Shown here one piece after another: positions 1 to 7,058 of a DNA stretch of 15,467 bases. The notes beneath the pieces were generated by a model, which saw only the letters and a list, made by a program, of their open reading frames with translations, had not been told where the DNA came from and ran no database searches. The translations under genes and the position numbers were made by a program. The number at the start of each line of letters is the position of its first letter. Position 1 is the first letter of the stretch. Source of the DNA: Anaerolineae bacterium (lineage in GTDB: Bacteria > Chloroflexota > Anaerolineae > Anaerolineales > Villigracilaceae); contig PMLN01000245.1 in assembly GCA_003158885.1 (NCBI GenBank), forward strand, positions 774-16,240, given 5' to 3'.

Positions 1-1803
1 CTTGCCCTGCTCCACAATATCGCCGTTGTTCATCACCAGGATCCAATCCGCGTCGCGGATGGTGGACAGGCGGTGAGCAATGATAAAGCTGGTACGGCCC
101 TGCATCAAAATGTCCATGGCCTTCTGGATCAACACCTCAGTATGCGTATCCACGGAACTCGTAGCTTCATCCAGGATCAGGATACGCGGGTCCGCCAGGA
201 TGGCGCGTGCGATCGTCAGGAGCTGCATCTGGCCCTGGGAAATATTGCTGGACTCTTCATTAATTACCGTTTTATAGCCGTCCGGCAGGGTGCGGATGAA
301 ATGGTCGGCATGGGCGGTCTTGGCCGCTGCAATAACCTCCGCGTCCGTGGCTTTCGCGCGGCCGTAGCGGATGTTCTCCAGGATCGGCCCATTGTAGAGC
401 CAGGTATCCTGCAAGACCATGCCGAACATCTGGCGCAGGTCGGCGCGCTTGAAATCCTTGATGTTGTGACCGTCCACCAGGATGGCTCCCCCGCCGTTGA
501 CATCATAGAAGCGCATCAACAACTTAACCATGGTGGTCTTGCCTGCACCGGTCGGTCCGACGATGGCGATCTTCTGGCCCGGCTCGGCGTAGAACGAGAA
601 ATCGTGGATGATGATCTTATCCGGGCTGTAGCCGAAGTGAACATGCTGGAAATCCACGCGGCCTTCCACCTTTTCCGGTATGACCGGCGTGAGGGTATCC
701 GGCACTTCCTCGGGTTCGGCCAGGAACTGGAATACTCTTTCCGCCGAGGCCGCCGTTTGCTGGAAGATATTGGAGATATTGGCGATCTGCGTGATGGGCT
801 GGGTGAAGGAGCGCACATATTGAACAAAAGCCTGGATGTCGCCGATGGCGATGGTGCCCTTGATCACCAGGTAGCCGCCCAGGATACAGATGGCCACATA
901 CCCCAGGTTACCGACGAAGTTCATCACCGGGAACATCAAGCCAGACAGGAATTGCGATCTCCAGGCCGAGGAAAAGAGCGTGGTGTTGATCTGATCGAAC
1001 TGTTCGACGCTTTTTTGCTCGCCGTTGAAGGCCTTCATGACCACATGGCCGCCGTACATCTCCTCGATGTGGCCGTTCAAGTGGCCGAGATAATCCTGCT
1101 GCTGCTTAAAGTATTTCTGGGATTGGTTGACCACCAAGGCGATGATCCCCATGGAGATCGGCACCATCACCAGCGCCACCAGCGTCATCTGCCAACTGAT
1201 CGTGAACATCATGACCAGCACGCCGATCACGGTTGTGACCGAGGTGACGATCTGCGACAGACTCTGGTTGAGCGTCTGGCTGACCGTATCCACATCGTTG
1301 GTCACGCGCGAGAGCACTTCGCCATGGTTCGTACCGTCGAAATAACCCAGCGGCATGCGGTTGATCTTCTCGGAAATATCCCTGCGGAAGCGGTAGGTGA
1401 TGTTCATGGAAATACCGGACATCACCCAGCCCTGAATATAGGCGAACAGGGAGGAAACAATATAGAGTCCCAGAGTCCACAGGATCATTTGGGAGATATA
1501 GCCGAAGTCAATCGAACCGCTTCCGGCGATCAGACCCATGACGCCCGCGAACAGCTTGGTGGTGGCCTTTCCCAGCAGCATGGGGCCGGCAATCGAAAAG
1601 ATCGTGGATGCGACGGCAAAGATCATCACGACTAGGATGCCCGCCTTATAGGAACCCAGGTATTGGATCAACTTCCGCATCGTACCCTTGAAGTCACGCG
1701 GCTTTTCGCCTCTCATCATGGCCTGCGGGCCGCCGTGTCCCATCATGCCGCGTCCGCGTCCGCCCGTAACTCCTCCGCGTTGCGCGGGTGTGTTGGTGCT
1801 CAT
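1..1803 (-). CDS. ABC exporter half-transporter B (canonical Walker B, SQGQ signature), 3' end cut off by window edge
   Basis: The frame is open from an ATG at 1803 to base 1, giving 601 residues without a stop, so only a short C-terminus is missing. Order of parts: a Gly/Arg/His/Met-rich N-terminus (about 9-33), a six-helix ABC exporter membrane domain (about 50-350), and an ATPase domain (about 380 on). The ATPase shows Walker A GPTGAGKTT (416-424), Walker B ending in D545-E546 and H-loop H577, all canonical. Its signature is SQGQ (522-525) instead of SGGQ. In heterodimeric exporters such as TM287/288, LmrCD and BmrCD this is the consensus-catalysis partner, and its weak signature completes the degenerate site of the other subunit. 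The start overlaps the stop of half-transporter A as ATGA (1800-1803), so translation is probably coupled and both are made in equal amounts. Likely role: ATP-driven export of lipophilic drugs or lipids across the cytoplasmic membrane. The substrate cannot be read from sequence. Confidence 0.93.
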   Translation of the reverse strand, partial: MSTNTPAQRGGVTGGRGRGMMGHGGPQAMMRGEKPRDFKGTMRKLIQYLGSYKAGILVVMIFAVASTIFSIAGPMLLGKATTKLFAGVMGLIAGSGSIDFGYISQMILWTLGLYIVSSLFAYIQGWVMSGISMNITYRFRRDISEKINRMPLGYFDGTNHGEVLSRVTNDVDTVSQTLNQSLSQIVTSVTTVIGVLVMMFTISWQMTLVALVMVPISMGIIALVVNQSQKYFKQQQDYLGHLNGHIEEMYGGHVVMKAFNGEQKSVEQFDQINTTLFSSAWRSQFLSGLMFPVMNFVGNLGYVAICILGGYLVIKGTIAIGDIQAFVQYVRSFTQPITQIANISNIFQQTAASAERVFQFLAEPEEVPDTLTPVIPEKVEGRVDFQHVHFGYSPDKIIIHDFSFYAEPGQKIAIVGPTGAGKTTMVKLLMRFYDVNGGGAILVDGHNIKDFKRADLRQMFGMVLQDTWLYNGPILENIRYGRAKATDAEVIAAAKTAHADHFIRTLPDGYKTVINEESSNISQGQMQLLTIARAILADPRILILDEATSSVDTHTEVLIQKAMDILMQGRTSFIIAHRLSTIRDADWILVMNNGDIVEQGK

Positions 1804-4040
1804 GCCAGTTCCTCCTTGCTGAGTTGCGAAAGCGCAATACCTCTGTAGACTTCGCAGGATTCCATCAGCTCTTCGTGCGTTCCTTTGCCCATCACCTGGC
1901 CTTCATCCAGGACGATGATCTGCTCGGCGTTCTTGATTGTGGCAATCCGCTGGGTGACCATCAGGATGGCGCTCTTACCGGTATGATCCTTGAGCGCCTT
2001 GCGCAGGGCCGCGTCGGTCTTAAAGTCGAGGGCAGAGAAGCTGTCGTCGAAGATGTAAATGGGTGCTTTCTTGACCAGCGCGCGGGCAATGGACAGGCGT
2101 TGTTTCTGCCCGCCGGACACGTTCCCGCCTCCCTCGGCGATTTCAGTTTGCATTCCTTCCGGTTTCGCCTCGATGAATTCGCTCGATTGGGAAATATCAG
2201 CCGCCAATTTCAAGTCCTCGTCGCTGGCGTTCTCATCCGCGTACAATAAGTTGCTTTCGATCGTGCCGGAGAACAGGTTGCCTTTCTGGGGTACATAACC
2301 GATCTTCTCGCGCAGATCGTGTTGGGTCACCTCCCGGATGTCAATGCCGTCCACCAGGATGCAGCCGGAAGTCACCTCGTAGAAACGCGGGATCAGGTTG
2401 ACGATGGTGGATTTCCCCGAGCCGGTGGTGCCGATAAAGGCGGTGGTTTGCCCCGGTTTGGCGGTAAAGGTGATATCGTGCAACACGTCTTCCTCCGCGC
2501 CCGGATAGCGGAAGTTCACATTGCGGAATTCGATGTTGCCTTGAAAACGGTCCGGGAATTGCCGGGGGGATGACGGGTCCTTGATGAGCGGTTCGGTCTC
2601 CAGCACATCCGCGATCCGGTCAGCCGACACGGCGGCGCGCGGCAGGATGATGAACATCATCGAGAGCATCAGGAAGGAAAAAACGATCTGCATGGCGTAC
2701 TGCATGAAGGCGATCATGTCGCCCACCTGCATTTGCGATTGGGCCACGGCGTGAGCGCCCACCCAGATGATCAAAACGGTCATACCGTTCATGATCAGCA
2801 TCATGGCGGGCATCATCGTGACCATCACGCGGTTGACGAACAGGTTCACGGAGGTCACATCCAGGTTGGCCTTATCGAATCGCTGCTCCTCGAATTCCTG
2901 CATGTTAAAGGCCCGGATCACCATCATGCCCGACAGGTTCTCGCGCGTCACCAGGTTAAGCCGGTCAATCAGGCTCTGGATGATCTTGAAGCGCGGCAGG
3001 GCAATCGAGAAGATGGTCAGCACCATGCACAACAGCACGATCACGCCCAGCGCAATGATCCACCACATGGAGGTGGATTTTGCCAGCGCCCGGATGATCC
3101 CGCCTACGCCGATGATTGGCGCGTAGATCACCATGCGCATGACCATGATCACCACCATCTGGATCTGGGTCACATCGTTGGTCGAACGGGTGATTAACGA
3201 GGCTGTGGAGAATTTGTTGAATTCCACGCTGGAGAAGCTCTCGACCTGCCGGAAAACATTCCGGCGCAGGTCACGCGCCAAGCCCGCCGCCGTACGCGCC
3301 GAGAGAAAACCCACTGCTATCGTACAGGCAATGGAAACCAGCGTGACCAAGAGCATCAGCATGCCGGTCTGTACGATGTAATTCGTCTGTATCCGGCTGG
3401 TATCCATTCCGAGCGCGGCGTACTCCGCCTTGAGCGGGCCGACCGCCATCTGGACGATCATGCTTTCGCCCAAAGTGGAAAATTTCTGATCAATGGCGCT
3501 TGTGACCTGGGTGAGTGTCCCCGCAGGGAGTTTCGCCATCAGCGCAAAGATATCCGTCCCCGGCGGGAACTTGGATAAGTCAAAGCCCGCGCCCTGCCCC
3601 ATGGCGGCGGCCTTGGTTGGATCAGCCATCACCTGCTGGATGAAGGATACGATCATGATGGCCTTGGCCATAACCGGATTCAGCACGGTGATCTCCGCCT
3701 GGCCGATGGGTTTTAGCACATAGACCGGCTCCTTCGCCAGCGTCGGATAATCCGTGAGGTACTTCTGGTAGTCGGGCGAATCCTTATTGATCAAGTTGTA
3801 ATCGTTGAAAACTGCCGTTTTCTCGGTGCTGCTCATAAAGAGCACCAGCCGGTTCATCTCACTCTGACGGAGGGCAACCGGCACGGCATTTTGTATGCCC
3901 CCCTGCTGGATGCCATAATCCACAATGTTGGACATATAGTCCGGCAGGGCCAGGTCGGCATTGGCCTGCACGAATAACAGCGCCACCGCGATCAGGATCA
4001 AAAGCAGATACGGCTTTAAATATTTTGCCAATCGAAGCAT
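1800..4040 (-). CDS. ABC exporter half-transporter A (degenerate Walker B and H-loop) with large extracytoplasmic loop
   Basis: 746 residues, longer than the usual 570-600 of this family. The first membrane helix (about 10-30) is separated from the second (about 222-246) by roughly 190 residues that must lie outside the cytoplasm; the remaining helices follow to about 465. The ATPase domain has Walker A GTTGSGKST (537-545) and a perfect signature SGGQ (642-645). Walker B ends D665-D666, so the catalytic Glu is Asp, and the H-loop His is Gln (Q697). This is the degenerate-site subunit of heterodimeric exporters of the TM287/LmrC/BmrC type, and it pairs with the downstream half-transporter B, which has the opposite pattern. 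The ATG at 4040 is preceded by AAGGA about 12 bases upstream, a somewhat long spacing. The gene lies 180 bases behind a MarR regulator on the same strand, which argues for an inducible drug-efflux operon. The extracytoplasmic insert is not recognised and may gate or select substrate. Confidence 0.95.
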   Translation of the reverse strand: MLRLAKYLKPYLLLILIAVALLFVQANADLALPDYMSNIVDYGIQQGGIQNAVPVALRQSEMNRLVLFMSSTEKTAVFNDYNLINKDSPDYQKYLTDYPTLAKEPVYVLKPIGQAEITVLNPVMAKAIMIVSFIQQVMADPTKAAAMGQGAGFDLSKFPPGTDIFALMAKLPAGTLTQVTSAIDQKFSTLGESMIVQMAVGPLKAEYAALGMDTSRIQTNYIVQTGMLMLLVTLVSIACTIAVGFLSARTAAGLARDLRRNVFRQVESFSSVEFNKFSTASLITRSTNDVTQIQMVVIMVMRMVIYAPIIGVGGIIRALAKSTSMWWIIALGVIVLLCMVLTIFSIALPRFKIIQSLIDRLNLVTRENLSGMMVIRAFNMQEFEEQRFDKANLDVTSVNLFVNRVMVTMMPAMMLIMNGMTVLIIWVGAHAVAQSQMQVGDMIAFMQYAMQIVFSFLMLSMMFIILPRAAVSADRIADVLETEPLIKDPSSPRQFPDRFQGNIEFRNVNFRYPGAEEDVLHDITFTAKPGQTTAFIGTTGSGKSTIVNLIPRFYEVTSGCILVDGIDIREVTQHDLREKIGYVPQKGNLFSGTIESNLLYADENASDEDLKLAADISQSSEFIEAKPEGMQTEIAEGGGNVSGGQKQRLSIARALVKKAPIYIFDDSFSALDFKTDAALRKALKDHTGKSAILMVTQRIATIKNAEQIIVLDEGQVMGKGTHEELMESCEVYRGIALSQLSKEELA

Positions 4041-4220
4041 GGGTTTAGTGATTCCTTGTCACAAATTTATTCTGGTTCTACTGTTTTTATCGGGAAAATC
4101 CAAAGGAAAAGCAATCAAGGTAACTCTTTTCTTTTTTCTTCCTTTGTGTACGTAGTGTCCTATGCCCTGCGCACTCTCAGGGTCGTGTTTAGCTTCTTTC
4201 CCGTTATCACAAGGAACCCT

Positions 4221-4664
4221 TCATTCTTTGGTGGCGCGTGCGGCCTTTGTCAGCAGGGTCAGCGCCAGGATGGTCACTTGCTGCTGCTCCGGCGTCAGGG
4301 ACTCGGTCAAACTCTCGATCCAATGGCTGCGCGCTTCCACGCTCTTCCGGATCAAAGCCTGGCCTTTGCGGGCGAGGACCAATTGTTTGGCGCGCCGGTC
4401 CTCGGGATCTTCCGTCCGCTCGATCAGGCCCAGATTCACCAGCCGGTCAATGGATTGGCTGGCGGCCGCATTGGTGATTCCCAACTGCACGCCGATCCCG
4501 GAAACGTCGCTCTTGGCGCCGTGATACAGGCGCATGAGCACAATGAACTGGGAGAAGGATAATCCGGTCTCATCCAGGCAATGTTTGAAGTCGCGTCCCG
4601 AGCGGCGCATAAAGACTTCCGACCATTCGTGGATAACTTCCGTTAATTCCTTAGTAGGTGACAT
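4221..4664 (-). CDS. MarR-family transcriptional regulator
   Basis: 147 residues, normal MarR length. The winged helix-turn-helix spans about 33-97: a recognition-helix segment reading NAAASQSIDRLVNLGLI, followed by a wing with the family hallmark DPEDRR. Helices at both ends would form the dimer interface. MarR proteins bind palindromes as dimers and usually repress their own operon together with an efflux or detoxification gene, releasing DNA when a small aromatic or lipophilic ligand binds. Here the gene is first on the minus strand, followed by the two ABC exporter genes, so the expected target is this operon. The ATG at 4664 has an AAGGA ribosome site eight bases upstream that lies inside an inverted repeat, and a near-consensus promoter stands just behind it. 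Ligand and true operator are inferred, not shown. Confidence 0.93.
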   Translation of the reverse strand: MSPTKELTEVIHEWSEVFMRRSGRDFKHCLDETGLSFSQFIVLMRLYHGAKSDVSGIGVQLGITNAAASQSIDRLVNLGLIERTEDPEDRRAKQLVLARKGQALIRKSVEARSHWIESLTESLTPEQQQVTILALTLLTKAARATKE

Positions 4665-4674
4665 AATTAATATC

Positions 4675-4688
4675 CTTAATTAGTTAAG
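4675..4688. promoter_or_regulatory. Inverted repeat CTTAA-N4-TTAAG at the marR transcription start, probable operator
   Basis: CTTAA (4675-4679) and TTAAG (4684-4688) are perfect complements around TTAG. The site covers the expected first transcribed bases and includes the AAGGA ribosome site of marR. A partly overlapping repeat, AATTAA (4665-4670) and TTAATT (4676-4681), reaches the start codon. MarR operators are typically AT-rich palindromes of this size placed over the promoter or start site, so autorepression here is plausible. The arms are short and AT-rich, which weakens the case. Confidence 0.5.
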
Positions 4689-4696
4689 AGAGGTGA

Positions 4697-4725
4697 AGTA
4701 TATATTTTTCATCCCCCCGAGTCAA
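4697..4725 (-). promoter_or_regulatory. sigma-70-type promoter of the marR-ABC-ABC operon
   Basis: Read on the minus strand: -35 TTGACT (4725-4720), a 17-base spacer, and -10 TATACT (4702-4697). Each box matches the consensus at five of six positions. Transcription should begin near 4690, giving a leader of about 25 bases before the marR start codon. No other gene on this strand is nearby, so this is the natural promoter for the operon. Prediction from sequence only. Confidence 0.75.
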
Positions 4726-4744
4726 ATCAAAGGTCATTTGATTT
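4724..4744. promoter_or_regulatory. Perfect 8+8 inverted repeat over the -35 box of the marR promoter, probable operator
   Basis: AAATCAAA (4724-4731) and TTTGATTT (4737-4744) are perfect complements separated by GGTCA. The left arm overlaps the -35 hexamer (4720-4725) by two bases. A dimeric regulator bound here would compete with RNA polymerase or, less likely, contact it. The obvious candidate is the adjacent MarR protein, which would then have two sites flanking its own promoter. No RNA-level role is likely because the site lies upstream of the predicted transcription start. Confidence 0.55.
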
Positions 4745-4794
4745 ACAGGATGAATGGCACTTTTTGAAATCTGCGGCAGATAATCAATAATTCC

Positions 4795-4949
4795 TCACCA
4801 CAGAGATCACAAGCGCTTTGCGTGCTTCGCGAAGTCCACGGAGAAAAAAAGGAGAAAACTCTGTGTTCTATATATTCTCTGTGCTCTTCGCGAGCTGTAC
4901 TTGGTGTTCTTCCAAGCGAGCACGCAAAGCGCCGTGCGCTCTGTAGTGA
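4795..4949. repeat. Nested imperfect inverted repeat of the CACAGAG/CTCTGTG type filling the intergenic gap
   Basis: Outer arms TCACCACAGAG (4795-4805) and CTCTGTAGTGA (4939-4949) match at ten of eleven positions. Next inward, GCGCTTTGCGTGC (4813-4825) and GCACGCAAAGCGC (4920-4932) are perfect 13-base complements. Further in, CACGGAGAA (4837-4845) pairs with TTCTCTGTG (4875-4883) with one mismatch. CTTCGCGAAG (4825-4834) is itself a perfect palindrome. No open reading frame of note lies inside. The layout suits a dispersed non-coding palindromic element (MITE- or REP-like) rather than a gene-specific site. The remaining gap (4745-4794 and 4950-5062) shows only short palindromes, for example GATTC-G-GAATC (4962-4972), and no gene. 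Confidence 0.65.
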
Positions 4950-5062
4950 ATGATGGTGAACGATTCGGAATCAGATTAAAGTTTGCTCATCCCAATCTCA
5001 GTGGGGTTTTATGCCCATGCGACAAAATTGGAATGTTGATAAGAGATTGAAAGGCGTCCGAT

Positions 5063-5091
5063 TTGCAATAAGCCTTAAGTGGCGGTACAAT
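5063..5091 (+). promoter_or_regulatory. sigma-70-type promoter of the MacB-like exporter operon
   Basis: -35 TTGCAA (5063-5068), a 17-base spacer, then -10 TACAAT (5086-5091). Four and five of six positions match consensus. Transcription should start near 5098, giving a leader of about 57 bases before the first ATPase gene. A small palindrome, CAATC-A-GATTG (5088-5098), covers the -10 box and start point and could be an operator. No other comparably good promoter was seen between here and the marR control region. Confidence 0.6.
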
Positions 5092-5116
5092 CAGATTGCT
5101 TCACGAATGTCTTTTT

Positions 5117-5142
5117 AGCGGCCGCAGGTTGGCCGCTTTTTT
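5117..5142 (+). terminator. Intrinsic terminator in the leader of the exporter operon, probable attenuator
   Basis: The stem AGCGGCC (5117-5123) pairs perfectly with GGCCGCT (5131-5137) around a seven-base loop, and the descending arm runs into six T (5137-5142). This is a strong rho-independent terminator on the plus strand. It lies after the predicted promoter and ends 12 bases before the ATG at 5155, with no room for another promoter. No plus-strand gene lies upstream that it would serve within the window. A tiny frame ATG-TCT-TTT-TAG (5107-5118) ends inside the ascending arm. Either read-through is regulated, or the hairpin is a remnant of a lost upstream transcript. Confidence 0.75.
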
Positions 5143-5154
5143 CACGGGATTTGA

Positions 5155-5918
<764 letters not shown>

Positions 5919-5922
<4 letters not shown>

Positions 5923-7058
5923 AGCCGCCTCTCTCCTCCCCGGAAACAGAATCAAAGCAAGCCGCTTCCCCTCACTCGGATGAGATGATCCGTTTGCATA
6001 CGGTTGTCAAAACCTATAAGAACGCGGCCGGCGAATTCAAAGTCCTCAAAGGGCTGGACCTGACCATCCGGCGCGGCGAGTTTGTCGCCATCGTTGGAAA
6101 ATCGGGCAGCGGCAAATCCACCCTCTTGAACATGATCACGGGCATTGACCATCCGACCGGCGGACAGGTGGTGGTCAACGGCACGGATATTTATTCGATC
6201 ACCGAAAGCCAGCGTTCCTTGTGGCGCGGCAAGAATCTTGGCATCGTTTTTCAATTCTTCCAATTACTGCCCATGCTGACCCTGCTCGAAAACGTCATGC
6301 TGCCCATGGATTATGTGGATTTGCATGACTTCGAGGAGCGCCCCGCGTACGCCATGGAATTGCTGGAAATGGTCGGCCTGAAGGAACAAGCGGACAAATT
6401 GCCGCTGGCGGTTTCAACCGGGCAGCAGCAAATGACGGCCATTGCGCGCGCCCTCGCCACCGATGCGCCTTTGATCGTCGCGGATGAGCCGACCGGCAAC
6501 CTTGATTCGAAGACCGCCAATCACATGATCGATGTCTTTGATGAACTTGTACGGCGCGGCAAGACCATTGTGATGGTGACCCATGACCCCTCGCTGACCT
6601 CGCGCACCTCCCGCACGATCATTATCGCGGACGGCGAATTGATCGATGAAACCGTGGTCAAAGCCCTGCCTTTGCTGCGTCATCGCCACATGCTGGAGAT
6701 CACCAGGAAAGCGGAACGGATGACCGTCCAGCCGGGCGAGACGATCCTGGATTGCGGTCAGCCGGTAGATGATCTGTATATGATCGAGCGCGGTTCCGTC
6801 AATGTGATGCTGGCGGATGGCAAGCGCGGCAAACTGCTGGCGCACTTGAAAGCCGGTGAATTATTCGGTGAGATCGAATTGCTGCGCGGCGGTAAAGCGA
6901 TTGCCTGCGTGCGTGCCGGGACCCATCCGGTGGATTTGTTGAAATTCCCGCGCCAGGATTTCTTGCGCATCATCGAAGAATCGCCGATCACGGCGGAGGC
7001 GCTGGGAAAGATCGTGCAGGATCGTTTGGAAGAGCATCGCATAAAGAGCAGAGCATGA
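5919..7058 (+). CDS. MacB/LolD-type ABC ATPase fused to a C-terminal cyclic-nucleotide-binding-like domain (second of pair)
   Basis: 379 residues. The ATPase part (about 24-240) has Walker A GKSGSGKST (60-68), a Q-loop in IVFQFFQLLP, Walker B LIVADE (185-190) and H-loop H222. The signature reads VSTGQQQM, with Thr167 where the family has Gly and Met where it has Arg. A second domain (about 250-372) has the fold signature of CAP/cNMP-binding domains: the YMIERGSV strand-turn region, then FGE (316-318) of the phosphate-binding cassette. The Arg that normally grips the cyclic phosphate appears to be replaced in the segment KAIACVRA (326-333), so the ligand may not be a canonical cyclic nucleotide. 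No DNA-binding domain follows. ATGA overlaps join it to both neighbours. It likely pairs with the first ATPase to give one normal and one altered ATP site, with the extra domain as a regulator. That pairing is inference. Confidence 0.9.

Noticed and set aside
73..1635. 520-codon open frame on the plus strand
   Set aside because: It lies wholly antisense to the exporter half-transporter B, whose Walker A, Walker B and H-loop motifs are unmistakable. The antisense product is His/Asp/Gln-rich with no recognisable domain, as expected from the complement of a GC-rich gene.
2733..3197. 154-codon His/Asp-rich open frame on the plus strand
   Set aside because: It is antisense to the membrane domain of half-transporter A. 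The His/Asp richness is the complement of Met/Ile/Val codons.
4165..4182. Short hairpin CCCTG-N8-CAGGG between marR and the ABC genes, considered as a terminator
   Set aside because: The stem is only five pairs and no T-run follows on either strand. Nothing else in the 180-base gap indicates termination, so co-transcription of marR with the exporter remains the better reading.
4991..5010. CCCA-N7-TGGG followed by four T, considered as a second terminator
   Set aside because: A four-pair stem with a short T-run is too weak to support, and it lies upstream of the predicted promoter.
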